A DNA stretch of 64,000 nt. Source: Compostibacillus humi. GTDB taxonomy: Bacteria > Bacillota > Bacilli > Bacillales > Amphibacillaceae. The position numbers were made by a program, and so were the translations under genes. The DNA lies in NCBI RefSeq assembly GCF_014637175.1, contig NZ_BMEV01000004.1:26648-90647 (forward strand). Direction: 5' to 3'. Shown here piece after piece: positions 35,056 through 43,674 of the stretch (the first letter of the stretch is position 1; each line of letters opens with the position of its first letter). Below the pieces are notes generated by a model. It had not been told where the DNA came from and did no database searches. It saw only the letters and a list, made by a program, of their open reading frames with translations.

Positions 35056-36135
35056 TTGCAGCTGAAAATGGATTTGCAGTATTTTGCAGGTGAGAAAACG
35101 GAAAAAGCGACTCCGAAAAAACGGCAGGACGAACGGAAAAAGGGCCGCGTGGCGAAAAGTCAGGACGTAAATACAGCCATTTTGCTTTTATTCTGTTTTA
35201 TTGCGTTATTCGTCTTTGGCAAGTTTATGCTGGAAAAAATGACAAGCATGTACGAACATACCTTTACTGAATTGATCCATTGGCAAGTGACGGTAGACTC
35301 GATTAGCAAAATTTTTACCGGCATCAGTATGGAAACTGGAAAAATTGTTGCTCCAATTATGGTCATTGCCGTTATCGGCGGAATTGGAGCAAATTTGTTG
35401 CAGGTCGGTTTTTTATATACGACGGAACCGTTAAAGATGGATTTAAAAAGGATTAATCCAATTCAAGGTGCCAAGCGAATTTTTTCCCTTCGGGCAATTG
35501 TTGAACTGTTAAAATCATTTTTTAAGATAGCGGTCGTCGGGGCAATTACCTTTTTCATTATCTGGAAATACAAAGATGATATGTTAATGACCGCCTTTTT
35601 AAACGCAGAAGGAGCGCTCGCTTTTTACGCGAAGGTTGCCATTATTATGGCCGTTTCTGCTGCAGTCGCACTTTTATTTCTATCCATTTTCGACTATGCG
35701 TACCAGAAATTTGACTTTGAGAAAAATATTCGAATGTCCAAACAGGATATTAAAGACGAATACAAAAATATCGAAGGGGACCCGTTAATTCGGTCCAAAA
35801 TTAAAGAAAGGCAGCGGCAAATTGCGACAAGAAGAATGATGAGCGAGGTCCCGAATGCGGATGTTGTCATTACAAACCCGACCCATTACGCCATTGCCAT
35901 CAAGTATGATGAAGAAGTTGCCAGCGCGCCTTACGTTCTGGCGAAAGGCGTTGACTTAGTCGCTTTAAAAATAAAAGAAATTGCCAAAGCCCATGATGTT
36001 CATACAGTAGAAAATCGTCCTCTTGCCCGGGCGCTCTATGATGCTGTGGAGATCGGGGACGTAATTCCGGAAGAGTTTTATCAGGCCATCGCCGAAATAT
36101 TAGCATACGTTTATCGTTTGGAAAACAAAGTTTAA
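35056..36135 (+). CDS. flhB: Flagellar export switch protein FlhB
   Basis: FlhB controls which substrates are exported and switches specificity after self-cleavage. The 359-residue protein has an N-terminal basic stretch (EKTEKATPKKRQDERKKG), four membrane segments (about 30-210), and the cytoplasmic domain with the autocleavage site NPTH in VVITNPTHYAIAIKYD (about residue 275). The start is TTG 35056, 8 bases after GGAGG, giving MQLKMDLQYFAGEKTEKAT as in B. subtilis; the GTG at 35047 overlaps the SD. Confidence 0.98.
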   Translation: MQLKMDLQYFAGEKTEKATPKKRQDERKKGRVAKSQDVNTAILLLFCFIALFVFGKFMLEKMTSMYEHTFTELIHWQVTVDSISKIFTGISMETGKIVAPIMVIAVIGGIGANLLQVGFLYTTEPLKMDLKRINPIQGAKRIFSLRAIVELLKSFFKIAVVGAITFFIIWKYKDDMLMTAFLNAEGALAFYAKVAIIMAVSAAVALLFLSIFDYAYQKFDFEKNIRMSKQDIKDEYKNIEGDPLIRSKIKERQRQIATRRMMSEVPNADVVITNPTHYAIAIKYDEEVASAPYVLAKGVDLVALKIKEIAKAHDVHTVENRPLARALYDAVEIGDVIPEEFYQAIAEILAYVYRLENKV

Positions 36136-36152
36136 ACTAAGGAGAGTCACCA

Positions 36153-38186
36153 ATGAAAGCACGAGATTTGTCCGTTTTAGTAGGTGTAATATTAATCGTA
36201 TTAATGCTAGTTATTCCCTTGCCTGGCGGACTATTAAGTGTGCTCTTATTAATTAATATGTCTTTATCGTTAATTGTCATCCTCGTCGCCATGAACACGA
36301 AGGAACCGCTGGATTTTGCGGTTTTTCCGACGCTTCTGCTTCTTCTTACTTTATTCCGCCTCTCGTTAAATGTCTCCACAACCCGTGCCATTTTATCACG
36401 AGGAGATGCCGGCGGAGTTGTCGAAACTTTCGGTTCCTTTGTCATCGGGGATAACCCGCTCGTCGGTTTTGTCGTCTTTATTATTTTGGTAATCATTAAT
36501 TTTATCGTTATTACAAAGGGAGCCGAACGAGTTTCTGAAGTAGCAGCCCGCTTCTCCTTGGATGCAATGCCAGGGAAACAAATGAGTATCGATGCTGATT
36601 TAAATGCCGGATTAATCTCGGAAAATGAAGCAAAGGCAAGAAGGGAAAAGGTAGAAAGAGAAGCCGATTTCCACGGAGCAATGGACGGTGCGAGCAAATT
36701 CGTTAAAGGGGATGCGATCGCTGGCATCATTATCGTTATTGTTAACGTCTTATTCGGAATGGTCGTCGGGATGATTCAAATGGGAATGTCCTTTGGCGAA
36801 GCAGTTAATACTTTTACCCGGCTAACCGTTGGGGACGGATTGGTAACCCAAATACCAGCGCTCCTCGTATCTACTGCGACGGGAATTGTTGTGACCCGTT
36901 CCAGCAGCAAAGATAATTTAGGTGCCGACGTCATGAATCAGCTTCTGCAATATCCAAAACTATTGTACATTGCTGCAGCAACAATTTTTCTGCTCGGCTT
37001 TACGCCAATAAACTTTTTCTTAACGACAGTTATTGCAGCATTTCTTGCTTTAAGCGCCTACATGTTGCAAAAGCAGGCAATCGAACCGGACGTTCCGGAT
37101 CCGGAAGAAGAGGTTGAGACGGAAAGCACGGAAATGAAATCTCCGGAAAATGTCATAAATTTACTAAATATGGATCCGATTGAATTTGAATTCGGCTATG
37201 CGCTCATTCCGCTGGCAGACGCCAATCAGGGCGGCGACCTGCTAGATCGGATTGTCATGATTCGGAGGCAGCTTGCATTGGAATTGGGAATCGTTATTCC
37301 GGTTGTCCGGATACGGGACAATATTCAGCTTAATCCGAACGAATATCGACTGAAAATAAAAGGGAATGAAGTTGCAAAAGGGGAATTGTTGCTCGATCAC
37401 TATTTAGCCATGGCCCCAGGGATGATGGATGATGATCTGGAAGGAATCGAAACGAAAGAACCTGCCTTTGGACTTCCGGCTAAATGGATCGGCGAAGAAT
37501 TAAAGGACGAAGCAGAGCTATCCGGATATACCGTTGTTGACCCGCCGTCTGTCGTTTCCACCCACATTACAGAAGTAATTAAAAAACATGCCCATGTGTT
37601 GCTTGGACGACAGGAAACGAAACAACTTATCGATCATTTAAAGGAAAGCTATCCGATTTTAGTGGAAGAAGTGACACCAGAACCATTGGCGATAGGCGAT
37701 GTCCAAAAAGTACTCGCCAAGCTTTTGCGAGAAGGTATATCCATTCGGAATTTGCCGGTTATTTTTGAAACGCTGGCTGATTTTGGCAAAATGACGAACG
37801 ATCCGGAATTATTGGCTGAATATGTACGGCAGGCATTATCGAAGCAAATTACAAAACAATATGTGAATGAAGATCAATCGTTGAAAGTTGTTACTGTATC
37901 CGGCAAAGTGGAAAAACTGATTGCCGAAAATATTAAACGGACAGAACATGGCAGCTTTCTCGCCCTTGATCCGGATTCCCAGCAGAAAATTATTCAATCT
38001 ATTCAACAGGAGACAGAAAAACTTTCTTTGCAGGAAGAAACAGCGATTATTCTTTGTTCTCCTGCAATCCGCATGTATTTGAAACAGCTGCTGGACCGTT
38101 TCTTACCGCAAGTAGTCGTCTTGTCTTACAATGAACTGGAACCGGATGTGGAAGTTCAAAGTGTCGGGGTGGTGAATGTAGCATGA
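36153..38186 (+). CDS. flhA: Flagellar export protein FlhA
   Basis: FlhA is a large export-gate component and chaperone-substrate docking platform. The 677-residue protein has about eight membrane segments in its first 310 residues, the FHIPEP signature region (SRGDAGGVVETFGSFVIGDN, then ERVSEVAARFSLDAMPGKQM), a charged linker (about 310-330) and a large cytoplasmic domain to the end. AAGGAGAG precedes the ATG. The stop overlaps flhF by 4 bases. Confidence 0.99.
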   Translation: MKARDLSVLVGVILIVLMLVIPLPGGLLSVLLLINMSLSLIVILVAMNTKEPLDFAVFPTLLLLLTLFRLSLNVSTTRAILSRGDAGGVVETFGSFVIGDNPLVGFVVFIILVIINFIVITKGAERVSEVAARFSLDAMPGKQMSIDADLNAGLISENEAKARREKVEREADFHGAMDGASKFVKGDAIAGIIIVIVNVLFGMVVGMIQMGMSFGEAVNTFTRLTVGDGLVTQIPALLVSTATGIVVTRSSSKDNLGADVMNQLLQYPKLLYIAAATIFLLGFTPINFFLTTVIAAFLALSAYMLQKQAIEPDVPDPEEEVETESTEMKSPENVINLLNMDPIEFEFGYALIPLADANQGGDLLDRIVMIRRQLALELGIVIPVVRIRDNIQLNPNEYRLKIKGNEVAKGELLLDHYLAMAPGMMDDDLEGIETKEPAFGLPAKWIGEELKDEAELSGYTVVDPPSVVSTHITEVIKKHAHVLLGRQETKQLIDHLKESYPILVEEVTPEPLAIGDVQKVLAKLLREGISIRNLPVIFETLADFGKMTNDPELLAEYVRQALSKQITKQYVNEDQSLKVVTVSGKVEKLIAENIKRTEHGSFLALDPDSQQKIIQSIQQETEKLSLQEETAIILCSPAIRMYLKQLLDRFLPQVVVLSYNELEPDVEVQSVGVVNVA

Positions 38187-39301
38187 AAATAAAAAAATAT
38201 ATTGCAGCAAATATGCCTGAAGCAATGAAACAAATACGGAAAGAATTAGGTCCGGAAGCGGTAATTCTCCATTCGAAAGAAATACAGGAGGGAGGGTTTC
38301 TCGGACTTTTTAAAAAAAAGAAAATCGAAGTTGTTGCTGCCCTGGACCCGGAGCCGGTTCATTTTAAGCGGCGAACACCTCCGCGGGATTCTGCAAAACA
38401 GGAGCTGACTGAAGAGGTATCGGAGCAAAAATTAAATAAAGAAATTATGAAAGAAATTCAACAGTTAAAGAAAATGGTGGCAATGAATGCAAAACATAGC
38501 CGGGAACATTTTCCGCTGGAGTATGAACTGGTATACCAGCACTTATTGCAGCAGGAAGTAGAAGAAGAACTTGCCGCTGAGATTGTAGCAAAAGTGCTTA
38601 AAAAACATGAGAAAGGGGAAGCGGAAAAAACGGTTCGGAACATTTGGGAAGATACTCGCGCTGTGATTGCCAATATGCTTGACGTATATCCTTTCCACGG
38701 AATATCGGACGAGAAGAAAGTGCTGCAGTTTGTCGGTCCGACCGGAGTCGGCAAGACGACAACGATTGCCAAAATTGCCGCCCTTTTAATGTTAAAACGA
38801 AAAAAGAAAGTAGCTTTTATTACGACGGATACGTACCGGATTGCGGCAGTGGAGCAACTGAAAACGTACGCGAGAATCTTAAATGTGCCAATCGAAGTAG
38901 TCTACTCGGCGGATGATTACGAGCAGGCGGTCGCTAAATTTGAACCGTATGATTATATTTTGATCGATACTGCCGGGAGAAATTACCGGGAAGAAAAATA
39001 CGTGAACGATTTAAAGCAATTAATTTCCGTACAGGCGGATACATTTTTAGTTCTGGCTGCTACGGCTAAATATAGCGATTTGGTGGAAATCTACGAAAAT
39101 TTCCATCATTTTCCGTTAAAGCAAGTAATTTTTACGAAAACCGATGAAACGAATACGTATGGCAGCTTGCTTAATATTCCGGTACGGCAGCAGATCGGCA
39201 TTGCTTATGTTACGGACGGACAAGATGTGCCGAATGACATAAAAGAAGTTTCCCCGGAAGCAGTTGCAGAGATGCTGGCAGGTGATACTGGTGCATCATG
39301 A
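38183..39301 (+). CDS. flhF: Flagellar SRP-like GTPase FlhF
   Basis: FlhF is the third SRP-type GTPase (beside Ffh and FtsY); it marks where flagella are built. The 372-residue protein has a basic B domain (about 1-120) and the NG domain with [18 protein letters not shown] (about 178-195), TTDTYRIAAVEQL, DTAGRNYREE (about 263) and FTKTDET. The ATG overlaps the flhA stop and its 3' end overlaps flhG by 11 bases. Confidence 0.98.
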   Translation: MKIKKYIAANMPEAMKQIRKELGPEAVILHSKEIQEGGFLGLFKKKKIEVVAALDPEPVHFKRRTPPRDSAKQELTEEVSEQKLNKEIMKEIQQLKKMVAMNAKHSREHFPLEYELVYQHLLQQEVEEELAAEIVAKVLKKHEKGEAEKTVRNIWEDTRAVIANMLDVYPFHGISDEKKVLQFVGPTGVGKTTTIAKIAALLMLKRKKKVAFITTDTYRIAAVEQLKTYARILNVPIEVVYSADDYEQAVAKFEPYDYILIDTAGRNYREEKYVNDLKQLISVQADTFLVLAATAKYSDLVEIYENFHHFPLKQVIFTKTDETNTYGSLLNIPVRQQIGIAYVTDGQDVPNDIKEVSPEAVAEMLAGDTGAS

Positions 39302-40157
39302 TCAGGCTTCCTATCTCCGGTGGCAAATGGATAGGCGAAACGGCGCGAGACAAGCGAAAACGATTTGTGTCGTCAGCGGTAAAGGCGGCGTCGGCAAAAC
39401 GAATTTTGCGGTCAATTTTGCCTTGGAATTAACGAAGCAAAAAAAACGGGTTTTAGTTTTTGATTTAGATGTCGGCATGGGGAACGTCGATTTATTATTA
39501 GGAAGGAATGCAAAAAAAACAATTATTGACATGTTTCGCCCCGGGGAGTCGATTCATGATATTATAGAAATAGGCCCGCATCAATTACATTATATTGCCG
39601 GCGGGTCAGGGTTAAATGAATTATTCAAAATGGATTCCGCAAGAAAAGATTACTTTTTAAAGCAAATGGAGGAAGTAACCTTTCGCTTTGATTATATTAT
39701 TTTTGATATCGGAGCAGGAATTCATGCAGACAGTCTGTTTTTTATCTTGGCTGCTGACGAGTGCATTGTAATCACAACACCTGAGCCGACTTCTATTACG
39801 GATGCGTATAGTGTGATTAAACATATTTTACAGCAAAACACAAGCATTCCGATTCGCTTCGTCCTCAATCGTGCAGTTACGAAGAAACATGGGGAAAAAG
39901 TGGTGAAACAGTTTCAGCAAGTCGTGAAAAAATTTCTCCAAATTGACATTCGGTGTATTGGGATGTTGCCGGATGACAAAACGGTAAGCCAATCGGTAAT
40001 GAGGCAAGTGCCTTTTACGATCGCTGCAGAGAAGTCAAGTGCAGCAAAAGCTGTAAAGGAAATTGCATCTGCCTTTGTTGCAGATGCTAAAGAATATGAC
40101 AAAAGCAGAACCGCTTCGTTTATCCAAAGACTGAAACGATTTTTTTCCGAGGAGTAA
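39291..40157 (+). CDS. flhG: Flagellar number regulator FlhG (YlxH), ParA/MinD-like ATPase
   Basis: FlhG is an ATPase that works with FlhF and FliY/FliM in placing flagella and assembling the C-ring. The 288-residue protein has the N-terminal FlhF-activating motif DQASYLR (about 4-10), the deviant Walker A VVSGKGGVGKTNFAVNFA (about 26-43), the FDLDVGMGNVDLLLG block (about 58) and a C-terminal amphipathic tail (FIQRLKRFFSEE). GTG 39291 is the start, 5 bases after AGGTGA; it overlaps flhF. Confidence 0.96.
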   Translation: MHHDQASYLRWQMDRRNGARQAKTICVVSGKGGVGKTNFAVNFALELTKQKKRVLVFDLDVGMGNVDLLLGRNAKKTIIDMFRPGESIHDIIEIGPHQLHYIAGGSGLNELFKMDSARKDYFLKQMEEVTFRFDYIIFDIGAGIHADSLFFILAADECIVITTPEPTSITDAYSVIKHILQQNTSIPIRFVLNRAVTKKHGEKVVKQFQQVVKKFLQIDIRCIGMLPDDKTVSQSVMRQVPFTIAAEKSSAAKAVKEIASAFVADAKEYDKSRTASFIQRLKRFFSEE

Positions 40158-40162
40158 TCATC

Positions 40163-41209
40163 ATGGAGCAAATACGGGTAATTGTTATTGATGATTCTGC
40201 ATTTATGCGAAAAGTAATTACAGATATTTTAGAAAGCGATTCCCGCATTCGCGTTGTTGGCACAGCAAGAAACGGGGAAGATGGTATCCGGAAAATAGAA
40301 AAGCTCAAACCGGATGTTGTAACTTTAGATATTGAAATGCCAGTGATGGATGGGATGACCGCATTAAAGCTGATTATGAAAACAAATCCTCTTCCTGTTG
40401 TGATGCTGACCAGTGTTTCTGAAGCAGATACAACGAAGACGATTGAAGCGATGTCCTGCGGTGCGGTCGATTTTATTTCCAAACCATCTGGGCCTATTTC
40501 ACTAGATTTAGAGACAATTAAACATACGATTATTACCAAGGTAATTACAGCTGCCCAAATTAATGTGCAAAAATCACCATCGAAAAACTGGACGAGAAAA
40601 TGGGAACAGCCAAGTTTCCTGGATAATGATAAGACGATTGTCGGTATTGGCACGTCAACCGGCGGTCCAAAGGCATTGCAGCAAGTTCTGCAAGCGTTGC
40701 CGGAAAATTTTGCCGCACCTATTGTTATCGTACAGCACATGCCTCCCGGTTTTACAAAATCACTGGCTGACCGATTAGACACTATTTGTACTATACGGGT
40801 AAAGGAAGCAGAAAATGGGGAACCATTAACTTGTAATACCGCCTATATTGCTCCTGGAAACTATCATTTAGGCATCGATGAGAGCCAAGGGACGTTGCGG
40901 ATCAAACTGCATCAGTCTCCGCCGGAAAACGGACATCGGCCCTCGGTAGACGTGCTGTTTGAATCTTTATCTCGATTGAGAGATGTAAATAAAATCGGGG
41001 TAGTGCTGACTGGAATGGGAAGTGACGGAACGAAGGGGGCAAGAAAGATGAAATCCTCTGAAAAAAATACGATTCTTATCGCTGAAGCGGAAGAAACGGC
41101 AGTTGTATATGGCATGCCGAAATCAATCGTAAAATCCGGACTCGCCGATTATATTTTGCCTTTAAATGAAATAGGAGACTTTTTAACCAAACTTGCAATG
41201 AAATGTTAA
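40163..41209 (+). CDS. cheB: Chemotaxis methylesterase/deamidase CheB
   Basis: CheB removes methyl groups from chemoreceptors. The 348-residue protein has an N-terminal receiver domain (DDSAFMRK; phosphoacceptor aspartate in VVTLDIEMPVMDG, about 56; KPSGP) and a C-terminal esterase with the catalytic triad region: serine in GIGTSTGGPKAL (about 160), histidine in VQHMPPGF (about 193), aspartate in TGMGSDGTKGA (about 288). Its kinase CheA would normally be encoded next but is absent; only 36 bases separate cheB from cheW. Confidence 0.98.
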   Translation: MEQIRVIVIDDSAFMRKVITDILESDSRIRVVGTARNGEDGIRKIEKLKPDVVTLDIEMPVMDGMTALKLIMKTNPLPVVMLTSVSEADTTKTIEAMSCGAVDFISKPSGPISLDLETIKHTIITKVITAAQINVQKSPSKNWTRKWEQPSFLDNDKTIVGIGTSTGGPKALQQVLQALPENFAAPIVIVQHMPPGFTKSLADRLDTICTIRVKEAENGEPLTCNTAYIAPGNYHLGIDESQGTLRIKLHQSPPENGHRPSVDVLFESLSRLRDVNKIGVVLTGMGSDGTKGARKMKSSEKNTILIAEAEETAVVYGMPKSIVKSGLADYILPLNEIGDFLTKLAMKC

Positions 41210-41245
41210 ATATCTCAATGGTTCATTATCAAAAAAGGAGATGGA

Positions 41246-41713
41246 ATGATGGACAAGGTGCTAACCGATCGGAAAGTGATAGTTTTTCAATTAGGGGAAG
41301 AAGAATATGCGGTAGACGTGAAGCAAGTCGGATCGATTGAACGAATTTTGCCGATAACCCGGGTTCCGAAAACACCTTCCTATGTGAAAGGGGTTATCAA
41401 TTTAAGAGGGGTCGTCACTCCGATTATCGACTTGCGGTTAAGATTCGGAATGGGTGAAGGTGAAATCGGGGAAGCATCACGAATTCTCATCGTCAATGTC
41501 GATCAGATGGATGTTGGCCTAATCGTCGATGCAGCGAATGATGTAATCGATATCCCATTGGAAAAAATTGAATCTGCCGGCGAAGTGATCGATTCCGCCA
41601 ACATTGATTATATCGAAGGAGTTGCCAAGCTAGGAAGCCGTTTGTTAATTTTATTGGATTTACATAAAGTATTAGAAAAAGATAAAGTGCAGCTGCAGGC
41701 AATGGAAGGATAA
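41246..41713 (+). CDS. cheW: Chemotaxis coupling protein CheW
   Basis: CheW couples receptors to the kinase CheA. The 155-residue protein is one CheW domain: VIVFQLGEEEYAVDVKQVGS (about 10-29), ITRVPKTPSYVKGVINLRGVV (quoted in part as PSYVKGVINLRG) and the final LILLDLHKVLE. AAAGGAG lies 5 bases before the ATG at 41246; a second ATG follows at once. cheC starts 5 bases after its stop. No CheA-like kinase domain is fused to it. Confidence 0.98.
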   Translation: MMDKVLTDRKVIVFQLGEEEYAVDVKQVGSIERILPITRVPKTPSYVKGVINLRGVVTPIIDLRLRFGMGEGEIGEASRILIVNVDQMDVGLIVDAANDVIDIPLEKIESAGEVIDSANIDYIEGVAKLGSRLLILLDLHKVLEKDKVQLQAMEG

Positions 41714-41718
41714 TCACG

Positions 41719-42357
41719 ATGGAATACGTTCATTTGTCGAAGCTGCAAAAGGATGTCTTGCGTGAAGTTGGAAATATCGGTGCAGGCAACGCGGCAACCT
41801 CCTTGTCCAAATTAATTAATGAGCAGATTCATATGAAAGTCCCGTCTGTGAATATTGTTACTTTCGATGAAATGATGGAACTGATTGGCGGTCCGGAGCA
41901 AGTCATCGTTGCTCTTTTATTTCAAATTTATGGAGACGTTCCAGGCACCGTATATTTTATTCTATCTGTGGAAGAAGCAGAAAGTTTAATCCGTAAAATG
42001 ATTCAGGACGAGAACTTTTCATTGACGGAAGAAAACGGAAATAACGAGATGGCATTTTCTGCTTTAAAAGAAATCGGCAATATCGTGACCGGTTCCTATC
42101 TGACCGCATTATCAGATTTTACTAATATTCATATGCAGCCTTCCGTTCCATATTTAAATATTGATATGGCAGGTGCATTGCTTACCTACGGCCTGTTAGA
42201 AATCTCCCAAGTGTCAGACTACGCCCTTATCATTGATACCCAAATCATCAGCAATGATTCGGGAGACGGGATTACCGGCAATTTCTTTCTGCTGCCTAAA
42301 CCAGAATCACTGTCCGCCATATTTCAGGCGTTAGGGATAAATGGCTATGAAGAATGA
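41719..42357 (+). CDS. cheC: CheY-P phosphatase CheC
   Basis: CheC dephosphorylates CheY-P and forms a complex with CheD. The 212-residue protein has two copies of the active-site helix: REVGNIGAGNAATSLSKL (about 14-31) and KEIGNIVTGSYLTALSDF (about 117-134), each with the E...N pair. Its end overlaps cheD by 11 bases. This matches the Bacillus three-part adaptation system (CheB/CheR methylation, CheC/CheD, CheV). Confidence 0.98.
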   Translation: MEYVHLSKLQKDVLREVGNIGAGNAATSLSKLINEQIHMKVPSVNIVTFDEMMELIGGPEQVIVALLFQIYGDVPGTVYFILSVEEAESLIRKMIQDENFSLTEENGNNEMAFSALKEIGNIVTGSYLTALSDFTNIHMQPSVPYLNIDMAGALLTYGLLEISQVSDYALIIDTQIISNDSGDGITGNFFLLPKPESLSAIFQALGINGYEE

Positions 42358-42847
42358 ATCGAAAAAAATCATCAAGGTCGGCATCGCTGATTTAAACGTG
42401 GTGAAAGCCCCAGATATTATTCGTACATCTGGCCTTGGTTCCTGCGTCGGCGTTGTCATATACGATGCAACGAAAGAAATTGCTGGTATGTCCCATGTTC
42501 TTTTGCCGGATTCTAAACTGGCAAAACAAACAAATTTTAATAAATATAAATATGCGGATACTGCCATACCTGTTTTAATAGAAAAATTAATAAAAATGGG
42601 AGCGCGAAAATTTGCATTACAGGCAAAAATGGCCGGCGGTGCGCAAATGTTCCAGTTTAGTTCTGGTTCAGATATAATGCGCATTGGCCCGAGAAATGTA
42701 GAGGCGGTAGAAAGAAAACTTCAAGAATACCGTATTCCAATCATTTCATCTGACACTGGCGGCCATATTGGCCGGACGATTGAATTTGACCCAGAAACTT
42801 GTAAATTAAAAATTCGTAAAGTAAACAAAGAAGAGATTTACATATAG
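42347..42847 (+). CDS. cheD: Chemoreceptor glutamine deamidase CheD
   Basis: CheD deamidates receptor glutamines and activates CheC. The 166-residue protein has the catalytic cysteine in RTSGLGSCVGVVIYD (about residues 26-40) and the catalytic histidine in GMSHVLLPDS (about 49). I prefer the ATG at 42347, 9 bases after AGGGA; the ATG at 42341 is only two codons upstream. It overlaps cheC. Confidence 0.97.
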   Translation: MKNESKKIIKVGIADLNVVKAPDIIRTSGLGSCVGVVIYDATKEIAGMSHVLLPDSKLAKQTNFNKYKYADTAIPVLIEKLIKMGARKFALQAKMAGGAQMFQFSSGSDIMRIGPRNVEAVERKLQEYRIPIISSDTGGHIGRTIEFDPETCKLKIRKVNKEEIYI

Positions 42848-42863
42848 TGAAGGAGGAGCAAAA

Positions 42864-43652
42864 TTGAATATGCAAACCGCTGATTCTCCTCTAGAACAAG
42901 CAGTACTATGGAATAGTTGGTTTAATTCAAAAGACGATGAAACTGCAAATGCACTTATTTCCAATTATATGTATCTCGTAAACTACCATGTAGAACGATT
43001 TTCCAGCCAGCTGCCGAAATCAGTTAGCAAGGATGACATTAAAAGCCTCGGTTTATTAGGACTATACGATGCACTGCACAAATTTGAACCGGACCGGGAT
43101 TTAAAGTTCGATACGTACGCTTCAATCCGCATTCGCGGAGCCATTATCGATGGACTGCGGAAAGAGGACTGGCTTCCCCGGTCTTTACGAGACAAAATCA
43201 AAAAGGTGGAAAGAACACAGCAAGAACTGGAGCAACAGTTAAAAAGGGAGCCGAGCACAGAGGAAATTGCGAAAAAAGTTGGAATATCCGAAGAAGAAGT
43301 TGAGTCGATTTTAAAGGATTCCCTCGCTGCCAACGTGCTGTCAATCGAAGAAAAGCCGAAACACGGGGATAAAGGAATGAAGGAAGGGATTGGATACTTA
43401 CTTCCGGCTGATTCATCGGAAATTCCGGAGAAAAAAGTGATCCATCATGAATTAATCCGTGAATTGGCAGAAGGGATTAAGATGCTGAATAAAAATGAAC
43501 AGCTCGTCATCAGTCTTTTTTACTTTGATGAATTAACTTTGACGGAAATCGGACAAGTACTTGGACTGACGACCTCGAGAATATCCCAAATTCATAAACG
43601 GTCCATCGAAAAGTTACGAAATATATTAGAAAAAGTGCAACAATTATCTTAA
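42864..43652 (+). CDS. sigD: RNA polymerase sigma factor SigD (motility)
   Basis: SigD transcribes flagellin, motor, chemotaxis and autolysin genes. The 262-residue protein has region 2 (LGLLGLYDALHKFEPDR, FDTYASIRIRGAIIDGLRK, about 70-100; WLPRSLRDK), region 3, and region 4 with the helix-turn-helix LTEIGQVLGLTTSRISQIHKRS (quoted in part as IGQVLGLTTSRISQIHKR). The likely start is TTG 42864, 7 bases after GGAGG; the ATG two codons later is too far from it. Near the 3' end of the long operon, its level depends on transcription reaching this far, as in B. subtilis. Confidence 0.98.
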   Translation: MNMQTADSPLEQAVLWNSWFNSKDDETANALISNYMYLVNYHVERFSSQLPKSVSKDDIKSLGLLGLYDALHKFEPDRDLKFDTYASIRIRGAIIDGLRKEDWLPRSLRDKIKKVERTQQELEQQLKREPSTEEIAKKVGISEEEVESILKDSLAANVLSIEEKPKHGDKGMKEGIGYLLPADSSEIPEKKVIHHELIRELAEGIKMLNKNEQLVISLFYFDELTLTEIGQVLGLTTSRISQIHKRSIEKLRNILEKVQQLS

Positions 43653-43674
43653 TTTTCATGAGGAGAAATGAAAA

